From Candidatus Scotarchaeum otlingeri (GTDB taxonomy: Archaea > Thermoproteota > Nitrososphaeria > Geothermarchaeales > JDFR-13): 64,000 nucleotides of DNA. Made by a program: the position numbers and the translations under genes. The notes under the pieces were generated by a model, which worked only from the letters and a program-made list of their open reading frames with translations, was not told the DNA's origin and did not search any database. Location: positions 984,599 through 1,048,598 of the forward strand of contig MTMA02000006.1 in NCBI GenBank assembly GCA_002011075.2. Direction: 5' to 3'. Below are positions 55,352 to 64,000 of the stretch, piece after piece; within the stretch, counting starts at the first letter, position 1, and every line of letters begins with the position of its first letter.

Positions 55352-56611
55352 TTATATACGCCTCCTAAATCCTGTTTTGGCGGTAAGCATATCTAGCCCC
55401 CATTTATCTATGACATGAATACCCTTTCTACTTAGACGCTTCAATATATTTTGGTCTGGCTTGACGTAGCATACTAATATCTTAGTATCTACTTTGAATG
55501 ATATTAGTTCTTCAACTATATTCTCATTATATTTAAATGTACATGCTATTCCAAGGTTATACCGTGTGCCCTCTAGATATACTATATTATTATCGAGAAT
55601 CCTGAACTTCCCTGTTAGCTGTGGAACAGCAACCTCCCTATTATTTAGATCTATAAGTTTATGGCCCTGTGACTGAATGAATAATAAGAGTACTAGATAG
55701 GCTAACCCGACGTATCGATGGATATACTGGATAGGCATATATCTCTCCCGGAACCCGGATATATGAAAATGTAGCCTAAGGATAGGATCCCTAATATAGT
55801 AGAATGAATATTTTCCATAGACTACTTTATCTAGTACTCCAGAATCATATAGTCTACTCAAATATACAGGGGTTACATGCCCCGCCATGCGATATAAGTC
55901 TCTAGGCCTACCCAATCCCTTGGCAATAGAGGATAGCAGATTAAATGTTGTGACATCCCTTTTTATAAATTGAAACTCTTGGTATTTATTGAAAAGGTAA
56001 TCATAGTTCTTAACGATATCCAGATTTATCGAGAGGAATCCCGATGATACCTCCAGGTATTTACTTGGAGCACCGAGGGACAAATAATAATTCATAGCAT
56101 CAGGATAACCCTCACTTAATATAGCTGCATGTATAAGATACTCATGTTCCTCATCTGGATATCTCTCCAAGAAATTGTTATAAGTATATTCTAGTCCAAG
56201 CTCCTTTATGTAGAAGACCTCTGGTCGAAACCCCAATCTACTAATTATATCTATAACACTATGTTTGTAGGAAGATATTATTGCTCCATTCTCCTCTAGT
56301 TTCTCAAGGAGAGAGATTAGAAGATCGCTCCTCTTATATTCGCCCGGTATATGATCAAAGTTATCTATCCCACATGGACCATCTACATGTTCCGAAATCA
56401 ATTCATATAGGTCTGTATAGCTATGGTAATCGGCTCTCAGGAGATATTCCTGTATATTGAATAGTTGATTTATTATTCCTAGTTTAAGCATAATCTTGAG
56501 AACGGTGGTTTTACCGATGCCCCTAGGACCCAGCATCAGGATAATGCCTTTCTTGATATTTTTCTTGAGATACTTTATTTCGAAGTCCCTTCCCATCATG
56601 TCTACAGTCAT
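55352..56611 (-). CDS. Archaeal AAA-type ATPase with C-terminal DUF234-like region
   Basis: A P-loop ATPase with Walker A GPRGIGKTTVL near residue 28. The C-terminal winged-helix segment V-Y-L-S-R-L-Y-D-S-G-V-L-D-K and I-R-D-P-I-L-R match the archaeal ATPase/DUF234 architecture. The remaining C-terminus (about 310-419) could be a degenerate PD-(D/E)XK nuclease. The catalytic triad is not clear. Such ATPases are widespread and lineage-specific in archaea; the role is unknown. Confidence 0.72.
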   Translation of the reverse strand: MTVDMMGRDFEIKYLKKNIKKGIILMLGPRGIGKTTVLKIMLKLGIINQLFNIQEYLLRADYHSYTDLYELISEHVDGPCGIDNFDHIPGEYKRSDLLISLLEKLEENGAIISSYKHSVIDIISRLGFRPEVFYIKELGLEYTYNNFLERYPDEEHEYLIHAAILSEGYPDAMNYYLSLGAPSKYLEVSSGFLSINLDIVKNYDYLFNKYQEFQFIKRDVTTFNLLSSIAKGLGRPRDLYRMAGHVTPVYLSRLYDSGVLDKVVYGKYSFYYIRDPILRLHFHISGFRERYMPIQYIHRYVGLAYLVLLLFIQSQGHKLIDLNNREVAVPQLTGKFRILDNNIVYLEGTRYNLGIACTFKYNENIVEELISFKVDTKILVCYVKPDQNILKRLSRKGIHVIDKWGLDMLTAKTGFRRRI

Positions 56612-56706
56612 CTAGGAATACCTCATCATAACATTATAGTTATAATAAATAGAGGTCTCTAGAGAAAAATATGTTTTATACAGAAGATAAAGGGATTACC
56701 CAGGCT

Positions 56707-57003
56707 TTACGCTAATAACATTTCATTTATAAATGTCAGTATCTCCTTGATACATGAATCTAGGTCTCCATCACTACAGCTACATTCACGGATATCGACA
56801 GTAGCATCGCTATAGTTACTCAGGCTACTTGCCTCCAGAAGAATAGTGTTATCACCATTTCTATATACATTTATGGTGTAGATACATCCATCTTTTTCGG
56901 CAATAAATTCAACGCCCCATTTATAGAATCGTTTCTGAACCTTAAACCCTTCATTCTCTAATATTCTATTTAATTTATTAAATGAGGTCATGAAACAAGT
57001 CAT
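56707..57003 (-). CDS. Hypothetical protein (98 aa)
   Basis: A small soluble alpha/beta protein with four cysteines clustered at the C-terminal end (R-E-C-S-C and D-S-C-I) and one near the start. It may be secreted or cytosolic; no signal is visible. I recognise no family. Confidence 0.5.
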   Translation of the reverse strand: MTCFMTSFNKLNRILENEGFKVQKRFYKWGVEFIAEKDGCIYTINVYRNGDNTILLEASSLSNYSDATVDIRECSCSDGDLDSCIKEILTFINEMLLA

Positions 57004-57052
57004 TTTCTCAAGTATTAATATAACAGCGTTATATTTATATTTTTAATAACCT

Positions 57053-57406
57053 CTATGATAAAAACTGCCTTATACTATAAACAACCATAGCACCAAAACT
57101 TCCAAATATAAGTGAGGTAATTATCGGGATATATAAAATCAAACCTGTTGAAAAAAGGATTTTAACTCCATATAAGTTTATAATTGAATAATAGATGATT
57201 ATCGAGATTATGCCCAGTAACGGTGATGCCACACCCGATGCTATAGCCTTTTTAGCGCTCTTAGGATATAGAGAAGCTACCGCTCCAGCAGCTAAAGAGC
57301 CGATCAAAGTCTCCCATCCAGCCATATTAATATAGACAATCATAATATATACGAGCATACCAGCGATTATCCCCACTAAATATCTAATAGCCTCGGGCTT
57401 AACCAT
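57053..57406 (-). CDS. Hypothetical four-helix membrane protein
   Basis: 117 residues with four hydrophobic helices and a Lys-rich loop (P-K-S-A-K-K-A) in the middle. Its start overlaps the end of the penicillin acylase gene by 8 bp, so translation is coupled. I recognise no family. Confidence 0.6.
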   Translation of the reverse strand: MVKPEAIRYLVGIIAGMLVYIMIVYINMAGWETLIGSLAAGAVASLYPKSAKKAIASGVASPLLGIISIIIYYSIINLYGVKILFSTGLILYIPIITSLIFGSFGAMVVYSIRQFLS

Positions 57407-59912
57407 AGAACACCAGCCTCACAACAACATCATATAATTCATCTAGATCCCCAGGGATAAATGCTTCTTTATAACCGACATTCAAGTATGTCTCCAGCTG
57501 ATCATAGTAATTAGGGCTGAATGGATTTCCATTGTTACCCCCGGGTAATATTAGTAGGGATGTAGATTCAGGCCCCAACTCCACAATAAACCTTATGCTT
57601 GGACCGGTAGATACGGTATAGCTAGGGGGTGTAAGGGATAAAACAGCTACATTAACAGTAAATGGCCCGCCTTGCCCAGGATAATCGGGATAATTGAGCC
57701 AATCCAGGAATGTTCCTAATGGATGCGATATGGAATATTTGCTGACCTCCCCCCATATCCATTGATCGATATTATCTCCATATCCCTCCCTTAATAATTC
57801 AACTGAATCTTCCAAAGCCGTAGTTATAAGTTCTGAGAGATCTGTATCTATCCATTTATGCATATCCGGGTCTCCTTCAGCCGCCCTCTTAAGTATCCAT
57901 TCCAGTGTTTCAAGTGGAAGAAAAGTTACATCTTCGATACCTGCCGCCTCATACTCGTCTCCCAATAGTGATTTAATGACGTTATAGAGCCAGGTGATGT
58001 ATATGCTAGGTGCAACGAGGTCTGACTTCATTTCATAATCCCACTGGACTAATAGGTTATATGCTTCATAGGAATAGGATGATAATTGGGCTGTATTAAC
58101 CTGGTCTATTAGGAGAGGCAGTATTATCTCAGCCGCGTAGCTATGGATATCGCCCTGGATCCTAGCTATATCCTCTACCCCTATAGCACCTTCTTCACTC
58201 AATATATTTAGTATCAACCTCTTTATCCTATCATGCCTATACCTGTCTGACCAGCTCCAAGTCAGATAATAGGGATAGTCTCCCCCTACAATCCTGTTGT
58301 TGGCGGTCACAATAAATCCCTGCTCAGGATTTATCACATGGGGAATATCCTCAAAGGGAATGTAGCCCATCCATTCTCCCTCCCCTCTACTCCCATTGAA
58401 TGGTAGAAAGCCGTAGTTAATTATCCTCTTACCGGATACACTATATGTCGGTAATACACTCCTAATTGGATATAAACCAGCGGGATAATAAGCTATATTT
58501 CCATCGTCATCGGCTATAACTGCATTTTGAGCGGGGACACCGAAGAATTTTTGTCCATAGATAAATTCGTAGATATTCTTCGCCTTATTGAAGTAGTAAA
58601 ATGCCAGTAACTCGAGGGTCACCTGCATACCTGTCCATCTAACCGCATATCTAGTCCCATTATACTCGTAGAGGGGGCCATGCACCGTATAATTAACCTT
58701 GAAGGGCACTATATCATATCCATCCTTGGTCTTTACCCGGATGTCCTCCGTTACAGAGCGGGGCGATATATATTTATCGATGAGGAGATATTTACCGTCC
58801 TCCCATCTGTAATAATAGAAATCTATTACATCCGCACCTACATTGGTGAATCCCCATGCCAAATGCTGGTTCCTACCTATAATGATAAACGGTATCCCCG
58901 GGAACGTTACTCCTCTGACAGCCAATTGACCTGGAATTATTAATGTAGCTTCGTACCAGACTGGTGGTGCTTGTAGAGATAAGTGGGGGTCATTAGCTAG
59001 TATGGGATAACCGTTATCTGTTAGGTTCCCGGAGATAACCCAGTTATTCGATAAACCCGGGCCTACCAGTAGACGGGCTATACTCATCGCCTCGTAATAT
59101 AACTCTAGTATCTCATTAGTGTCATCCCCGGGTATATCTGATGTTAATACCGTTATCTCCGCCTGCCCAGTTTGATATTCAGCTAGAATAGGTGTATTCA
59201 AGCTTCTATTCAATAGATCCAGCTCTATTAGCGCCTCATATCCATTTGCATCTAGGAATGACTTTAGCTCTAGATCCCTAAATCCCCCGGACAAACCCCA
59301 TCCAACCAGCTTACCTATAACTAGTGAATCGGCGGGTGTCCAAGGCTCAGGCTCTATACCGAGGAGTTTATATTCTACAGGTAGCTGGTTATTCGTTATA
59401 GCCTCCTGGATATATTTATTGACCCCCAGGGTGTATGCATCTAAATATTCAATGATAAAGCCATAGTTCGGTGATTCCTCGAGATACTTAATTGTTTCTT
59501 CAGCCGTCCTATGCATTCCTATTATCCTATAGAACTTATCCATCTCTATGAAGTCGCTTCCAAATATCTCGCTTAATCTGCCTGAAGCCGCTCTCCTAGC
59601 TAGATCCATCTGGAAGAGCCGGTCTCTGGCTTGGATATAGCCGAATACTATGGCAAGGTCCCTATAGTTATCCGCTTCTATGTATGGGACGCCATAAGAG
59701 TCATAATATACCCTTACAGGCGACAATAATCCTTCGAGCTTGATACTCATGCTTGTATAGGAGGCTGTCCTGATATTTCCCCATACCCCGTGGATAGGTC
59801 TGGAGAGGAGAAGTAACTGGGAATTAGCCAGGTATATATTGCTGATTAGAATAACTATTATTATTGATAAAGATAATTGAACAATTTTACGTCTATTTAG
59901 AGACATCTTCAT
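57399..59912 (-). CDS. Penicillin acylase family amidase
   Basis: An N-terminal-nucleophile hydrolase that self-cleaves into alpha and beta chains. A signal-anchor is visible at residues 9-27. The alpha region contains ARDRLFQMD near 95. The predicted maturation site is before S288 in G-L-S-N-N-W-V. The beta chain has N-D-P-H-L near 307. It acts outside the membrane on acylated substrates (acyl-amino acids, lactones or lipids); true penicillin cleavage need not be its role. Confidence 0.92.
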   Translation of the reverse strand: MKMSLNRRKIVQLSLSIIIVILISNIYLANSQLLLLSRPIHGVWGNIRTASYTSMSIKLEGLLSPVRVYYDSYGVPYIEADNYRDLAIVFGYIQARDRLFQMDLARRAASGRLSEIFGSDFIEMDKFYRIIGMHRTAEETIKYLEESPNYGFIIEYLDAYTLGVNKYIQEAITNNQLPVEYKLLGIEPEPWTPADSLVIGKLVGWGLSGGFRDLELKSFLDANGYEALIELDLLNRSLNTPILAEYQTGQAEITVLTSDIPGDDTNEILELYYEAMSIARLLVGPGLSNNWVISGNLTDNGYPILANDPHLSLQAPPVWYEATLIIPGQLAVRGVTFPGIPFIIIGRNQHLAWGFTNVGADVIDFYYYRWEDGKYLLIDKYISPRSVTEDIRVKTKDGYDIVPFKVNYTVHGPLYEYNGTRYAVRWTGMQVTLELLAFYYFNKAKNIYEFIYGQKFFGVPAQNAVIADDDGNIAYYPAGLYPIRSVLPTYSVSGKRIINYGFLPFNGSRGEGEWMGYIPFEDIPHVINPEQGFIVTANNRIVGGDYPYYLTWSWSDRYRHDRIKRLILNILSEEGAIGVEDIARIQGDIHSYAAEIILPLLIDQVNTAQLSSYSYEAYNLLVQWDYEMKSDLVAPSIYITWLYNVIKSLLGDEYEAAGIEDVTFLPLETLEWILKRAAEGDPDMHKWIDTDLSELITTALEDSVELLREGYGDNIDQWIWGEVSKYSISHPLGTFLDWLNYPDYPGQGGPFTVNVAVLSLTPPSYTVSTGPSIRFIVELGPESTSLLILPGGNNGNPFSPNYYDQLETYLNVGYKEAFIPGDLDELYDVVVRLVFYG

Positions 59913-60000
59913 TAATTATATATATGTAGGTTGATAATTTAAGTCATCAACATGGGTTTTCCAATAATATATACCTATAGAGACCATAATTTATTATTAG

Positions 60001-61173
60001 GTGCATATTATGGGCATCTACTCATTCTCTAGAATCGTTTATTACGGATACGACTCGATAGAGATGCTACCTGAATATATAATTAATAATCATTTGAAAC
60101 GTGGGTTAATAGTCACAGACCCCATGATGGTTGAACTTGGATATCTAAAGAAAATTACCGATGAGCTTGAAAAGACGAATACAGAATACTATATCTATGA
60201 TAAGGTCGAGGTCGAGCCCTCCTTCGAAATATCGGAGGAGATAGGTAAATATGCGCTGGAAGTCAAGCCCGATTTTATTATCGCACTGGGAGGGGGAAGC
60301 GTGATAGACGCCGCTAAAGCGGGGTGGGTAAAATATGAGAATCCTGAATTCGATATTAGGGGGATATCCCCCTTTGAATGGCTAGGTCTTGGGAGAAAAG
60401 CTATACTGATAGCGATACCGACCACAAGTGGGACAGGTAGTGAAGCTACATTAGGCGTCGTACTTAGCGAGAAAATCAATGGAAAGAGGAAGATAGCGTT
60501 GGGGTCATATGAATTAGTATCGACAGTCACGATTCTGGATCCAAGCTTTCCGCTGAAGATGCCCCGGAAATTATCGTTATCCACAGGCCTGGATGTCCTA
60601 GCTCATTCTATAGAGGCGTTAGCTGCAAATACAGCGACTCCATTCACCGATGCCCTAGTATACGAGGCCACAAAACTCGTTATACAGTTTCTACCCATCG
60701 TCCTAGAGGAGCCAGATAATAGAGAGGCCCGTGAAAATATGCATTTAGCCGCTTGGATAGCTGGAACAGCCTTTAGCAATAGTGGATGTGGATTGGCCCA
60801 TGCTATAGGCCACGCAATAGGTCCGAAACTATCCCTTCCCCACGGATTATCGGTAGGCGTCTCCCTACCCTATGTAGTGAAATTCAACTCACAGGATGAG
60901 AATGCGAGAGATAAATATGAATATGTTCTTGCGCATCTTAAGCTTGACGAACTCGTAGATGGAGATACTCTATATAATGCTCTATTAGATTTCTACGGTA
61001 AAATTGGTGCTCCACGTTCTCTATCTGAAATAGTCGATAAGGATTTATGCTATAAGCATAGGGATGATATTGTTGAAGAGGCTATGATGGATCCAGACTT
61101 AGTCTTTAATCCCGTGGCGGTCACAGACTTAGAGATAAGGGAAGTATTAGATGATATAATAGAAGGAATATAG
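60001..61173 (+). CDS. Iron-containing alcohol dehydrogenase
   Basis: A group III metal-dependent alcohol dehydrogenase. It has GGGSVIDAAKA near residue 98 and PTTSGTGSEAT near 137. Metal ligands are in D-V-L-A-H-S-I-E-A near 198 and the late GLAHAIGHAIG near 263. It would reduce aldehydes or oxidise alcohols with NAD(P), and connects naturally to the aldehyde oxidoreductase at 18772. Confidence 0.93.
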   Translation: MHIMGIYSFSRIVYYGYDSIEMLPEYIINNHLKRGLIVTDPMMVELGYLKKITDELEKTNTEYYIYDKVEVEPSFEISEEIGKYALEVKPDFIIALGGGSVIDAAKAGWVKYENPEFDIRGISPFEWLGLGRKAILIAIPTTSGTGSEATLGVVLSEKINGKRKIALGSYELVSTVTILDPSFPLKMPRKLSLSTGLDVLAHSIEALAANTATPFTDALVYEATKLVIQFLPIVLEEPDNREARENMHLAAWIAGTAFSNSGCGLAHAIGHAIGPKLSLPHGLSVGVSLPYVVKFNSQDENARDKYEYVLAHLKLDELVDGDTLYNALLDFYGKIGAPRSLSEIVDKDLCYKHRDDIVEEAMMDPDLVFNPVAVTDLEIREVLDDIIEGI

Positions 61174-61249
61174 CATATTAAGCAGAGAATAAGAAGGAGG
61201 GGTATCAGCATCTATAATATAAAAATTAGAGGAATCCCGATATAGCTAC

Positions 61250-61702
61250 TTATTGTTTTATAGGTACCTGTTGGGCAGTCTTGACCATCTCGAGAGCAGC
61301 CATTGTATACCTCATTATCGTGGCTAGGCTTCCCTTCTTAACCTTAAGTTTCCTAGCCGTCATAGCAGGTATAGGGCCAAGCTTCCCCTCGATAATCTTT
61401 ATCCAATCATCAAACTTAGCCTCCAATACATAGGCTGCCTCTGCAGTCTCAGGGTCCTCATACCACTCCATCCCTCTACATTCACCATGCCATAGATCTA
61501 GCTTGAAGGCCAGCGTCTTTCGACCGCCAAATTTACTCGATATCTCCTCAGGTAAGTCTGTCACGACAAATAGTATATCCCCTTCCCATGTCTTTGCCGC
61601 TCTGCCATATTTTTCATTCTTATTTAATTCCTTACAGAAAGCCTCTGCCCACTCCTTACTTGGAAAATCATATCCTTCTGACATAATGACACCAAAATAC
61701 AA
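61250..61702 (-). CDS. SCP2 sterol-binding-like protein
   Basis: A 150-aa protein with the SCP2-like fold pattern (K-T-W-E-G-D-I-L-F-V-V-T, then a strand/helix pattern with YVLEAKFDDWIKIIEGKLGP and K-K-G-S-L-A-T-I-M-R). SCP2 proteins bind hydrophobic ligands. No lipid metabolism genes adjoin it, so its ligand is unknown. Confidence 0.78.
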   Translation of the reverse strand: MYFGVIMSEGYDFPSKEWAEAFCKELNKNEKYGRAAKTWEGDILFVVTDLPEEISSKFGGRKTLAFKLDLWHGECRGMEWYEDPETAEAAYVLEAKFDDWIKIIEGKLGPIPAMTARKLKVKKGSLATIMRYTMAALEMVKTAQQVPIKQ

Positions 61703-61752
61703 ATGATATTATAACCTAATAAAAGATTGTTGAATCCACCTCTTCCTGACTA

Positions 61753-63750
61753 TTAGTCTAATGCTTCATTGAGTATCTCTGAGATATCCTTTACCTCTAA
61801 TTCGTCCCCAGCCTCGCTCTTCATCATAATATTACAGAAGGGACAGGCGACGGCGAGTACGTTAGCCTTTGTCCCCCTCACCTCATCCATCCTTATTTTA
61901 CCTATTCGTTCGCCACGCTTCAACTCATAGAATAAATGGCCGCCTCCCCCTCCGCAACAGAAGCTATTCTCCCTAGATCTAGGGATCTCGATATATTCGC
62001 CGTTCACAGAGGCCTTTAACACTTCTCTAGGGGCATCATAAATATTATTCCATCTTCCAAGATAGCATGGGTCGTGGAAAGTTATCCTCCCGATATCCGT
62101 CTTCTTTATCTGGATCTTACCTTGCCTTATCAATTCGCCGAGTATTTGGCTATGGTGAATAACATCTATCTCCATGCCATACTGTGGGTACTCATACCTG
62201 AATACATTGAATCCATGGGGGCAGTTGACAATTAGCTTTTTAAACCGGTATTTAGATAGATTCTCCTTATTCATAGAGACCAATTCCTTGAACATCAATT
62301 CATCTCCGATTCTTCTAGCTGGCTCTCCACAGCACACCTCTTCGGGTAATATGGCTACGTTTAGACCTGCTTCAGCGAATATATTGAGGAGTGAGATGGC
62401 TGTATTCTTGACATTTGGATCATAGGAGGTGTTGCAGCCCATCCAGTAGATATAGTCATACTCCCTCCCCTCTTGGGCTATCTCGACACCAGTCTCCTCA
62501 CTAAGTTGCCTGACAAAATTCTCTCTATCCATAGGGTTATACGCCATAGGGTTACCGTACCTCATGAGGTTATATGAAACTTGCATAAGCTCCTGAGGGG
62601 TATTTTCACCCGAGCCAAGTAGGTTCCTCCTAATATCTATAATCGTCTCGACTTGATGGATCAACATTGGACACTGATATACACATGCGCCGCATGTAAC
62701 GCATGACCATATGATGTCGGGCTCTACATGCTCAGGCACAATAGGGGAGTCATACAGCTTTTTATCCATCAATACCCTATGGGTCAGCATGAGGTCCATC
62801 GGGCTCAAAGGCTTTCCACTTAGGGTCGCTGGACAGTTATCTGTGCACCTAGAACATTTTATACAAGCATCATAATCCATTCTCTGCTTCCATGTTAGAT
62901 CCTTTAATGTATTGGCTCCCGGTAAACCGCCGGACTCAATTACTCTGTCGATATCGGGTATGGGTTTAAATGCGCTTGGATGCTCCAGCCTACCGAAGAA
63001 TGTGTTAATCAGGCCGCCGACGAGTATGTGATACAGTTTTGTGAAGGGTATTATTGCGAAGCTGAATATGGCTAGAGCCATATGGAAGAGCCATGTAAAG
63101 CGGTATATAGCCTCGATATTCCCTATAGAAGCGAGGTATGAAGCGATGTATATCCCGATTGGGTCCCACCCATCTATCCACTCTATTCTATAGGTATAGG
63201 TCGATATCGCGTCAAGGAGGAATCCGGTTATCAAGATCACTATCAGGTCAATAATGAGGAGGTAATCGAATATTGTATCAGGTAGATATTCCGACTTGAA
63301 ACCTAGTCTTCTTATCAGGGCAAGAAATAGACCTATAATGGCTAGGGCTCCACCTATATTCATCGCCAACTTGAATACTAGGTATATATTCCCCGTTAGA
63401 AACCTATAGCCTAGAAACTTGAGTGTAATATCGGCCTCTAAAGCCCTCAATAAGGTTCCTATAAAGAGGATTATAAAGCCTATATAGATCAGGGAATGCA
63501 TAGTCCCCTCGAAAGGCTTTAATAGTACTTTACGCTGAAGTATGCCGTATTTAATGAGGTTCTTTAGCCGTATAAAGAGGTGGTCTATAACTATCTTCTG
63601 GCCTCCATACGTCCATCTCCTATAACTCCTATATAACCCGTAAAGGAAGAGTATCGCGCCTAGTAACGTGGCTATATATACCAGTATCTCGATATCCTCG
63701 ACGAGTATGAAGTGCTCTATGTATACTTCTTCACCGCCCAAGAGGATCAC
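61753..63750 (-). CDS. Membrane HdrD/DsrK-like Fe-S oxidoreductase with cytochrome b domain
   Basis: A fusion. Residues 1-245 hold about five membrane helices with histidines (H85, H223) suited to b-type haem, like HdrE/NarI. Two [4Fe-4S] motifs follow: C296xxCxxCxxxC306 and a second CVTCGACVYQC near 350. Two CCG cysteine-rich domains end the protein, with G-C-N-T-S and VCCGEPAR, then DPCYLGR and FCCGGGGGH. It probably shuttles electrons between quinone and a thiol/disulfide or sulfur substrate at the membrane. Confidence 0.88.
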   Translation of the reverse strand: MILLGGEEVYIEHFILVEDIEILVYIATLLGAILFLYGLYRSYRRWTYGGQKIVIDHLFIRLKNLIKYGILQRKVLLKPFEGTMHSLIYIGFIILFIGTLLRALEADITLKFLGYRFLTGNIYLVFKLAMNIGGALAIIGLFLALIRRLGFKSEYLPDTIFDYLLIIDLIVILITGFLLDAISTYTYRIEWIDGWDPIGIYIASYLASIGNIEAIYRFTWLFHMALAIFSFAIIPFTKLYHILVGGLINTFFGRLEHPSAFKPIPDIDRVIESGGLPGANTLKDLTWKQRMDYDACIKCSRCTDNCPATLSGKPLSPMDLMLTHRVLMDKKLYDSPIVPEHVEPDIIWSCVTCGACVYQCPMLIHQVETIIDIRRNLLGSGENTPQELMQVSYNLMRYGNPMAYNPMDRENFVRQLSEETGVEIAQEGREYDYIYWMGCNTSYDPNVKNTAISLLNIFAEAGLNVAILPEEVCCGEPARRIGDELMFKELVSMNKENLSKYRFKKLIVNCPHGFNVFRYEYPQYGMEIDVIHHSQILGELIRQGKIQIKKTDIGRITFHDPCYLGRWNNIYDAPREVLKASVNGEYIEIPRSRENSFCCGGGGGHLFYELKRGERIGKIRMDEVRGTKANVLAVACPFCNIMMKSEAGDELEVKDISEILNEALD

Positions 63751-63859
63751 CTATATATCATTATTACACCAAAGAAAATATTCAAATAACATAAACAATA
63801 AGTATTTGATTAGTAGATATATTTATAACAGATTCTTATCAGCGAAACCTATAGCCATC

Positions 63860-64000
63860 TTAGATCCCGAGTAACCTGGATATATTAGAATACATAATCA
63901 TATCCTTCGCATCCTTATCTATATTTAGACTTAGAGCGTTGTGGAGTAGTCTTTCCCACGTCAATCCAAGTACAGGATAATCGGTGCCAAAGATAACCTT
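63860..64000 (-). CDS. Amidohydrolase family protein (3' end only)
   Basis: Translated on the minus strand, the window edge gives an open frame ending at TAA 63860-63862. The visible 46 residues include K-V-I-F-G-T-D-Y-P-V, which resembles the final metal-binding Asp strand of TIM-barrel amidohydrolases. The N-terminus lies outside the window. Confidence 0.6.
   Translation of the reverse strand, partial: KVIFGTDYPVLGLTWERLLHNALSLNIDKDAKDMIMYSNISRLLGI

Noticed and set aside
55352-56611. Defence system around the AAA ATPase
   Set aside because: Neighbours are a flippase, a methyltransferase and a peptidase. There is no nuclease with clear catalytic residues and no other defence gene.

Overview
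The window is archaeal, most likely from a thermophilic member of the Thermoproteota (Crenarchaeota sensu lato). I did not assign a genus. The evidence is TATA-box promoters, frequent TTG and GTG starts with GGTG-type Shine-Dalgarno (SD) sequences, a C/D box guide sRNA with its own TATA box, and archaeal gene families (TmcA, type 2 Ogg, DUF1152, four-subunit 2-oxoacid:ferredoxin oxidoreductases, tungsten-type aldehyde:ferredoxin oxidoreductase). Genes are dense, AT-rich and often overlapping. I saw no tRNA, rRNA, insertion sequence, prophage or CRISPR array.

Layout. 1-1620 (minus, truncated by the window edge) is a secreted giant protein. It has a signal peptide, an Ig-like domain, and a tryptophan-rich 15-residue repeat stalk with calcium-loop-like motifs. 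1805-2160 is a GC-rich island that folds as a structured RNA of unknown identity. 2286-7422 holds moaE, a first 2-oxoacid:ferredoxin oxidoreductase operon (gamma, delta, alpha, beta), a YbjQ-like protein, heme O synthase and a tRNA-binding OB-fold protein. 7429-13015 holds a DUF885 protein with an altered metal motif, an NnrS-like membrane protein and acetyl-CoA synthetase. 13396-25410 holds a cobalamin adenosyltransferase, a DMT exporter, a DegT aminotransferase, a radical SAM protein, a HemL-like aminotransferase behind a mini-ORF leader, aldehyde:ferredoxin oxidoreductase, a metallo-beta-lactamase protein, a SagB-like nitroreductase, an uncharacterised three-gene operon and a PPP-family phosphatase. 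25411-31927 holds a macrodomain/SfsA/Ogg run, malic enzyme, a MobA-like transferase and an aldo/keto reductase. 32097-41505 holds an APC permease, two unknown proteins, a second 2-oxoacid:ferredoxin oxidoreductase operon, a DUF1152 protein and a TRAM-domain uracil-5 methyltransferase. 41559-48538 holds RimI-like and SAM-methyltransferase genes, a C/D sRNA, a 55-residue YHS protein, an epimerase, dCMP deaminase, SDR, a nucleoside hydrolase and an overlapping arginine deiminase-like/ornithine carbamoyltransferase pair. 48618-64000 holds an ASCH protein overlapping tmcA, an M28 peptidase, a surface-polysaccharide-type flippase with a methyltransferase and AAA ATPase, penicillin acylase, an Fe-alcohol dehydrogenase, an SCP2 protein, a membrane HdrD/DsrK-like Fe-S oxidoreductase and the tail of an amidohydrolase.

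Together the genes suggest a heterotroph that metabolises peptides and organic acids using ferredoxin: two oxoacid oxidoreductases, AOR, Acs, malic enzyme, arginine breakdown and amino acid transport. The heme O synthase and NnrS-like protein point to a respiratory chain, and moaE plus the MobA-like protein to pterin-cofactor synthesis. The strongest leads are the Trp pentadecad surface protein, the tmcA-ASCH pair (writer and possible hydrolase of N4-acetylcytidine), the unidentified structured RNA and the C/D sRNA.
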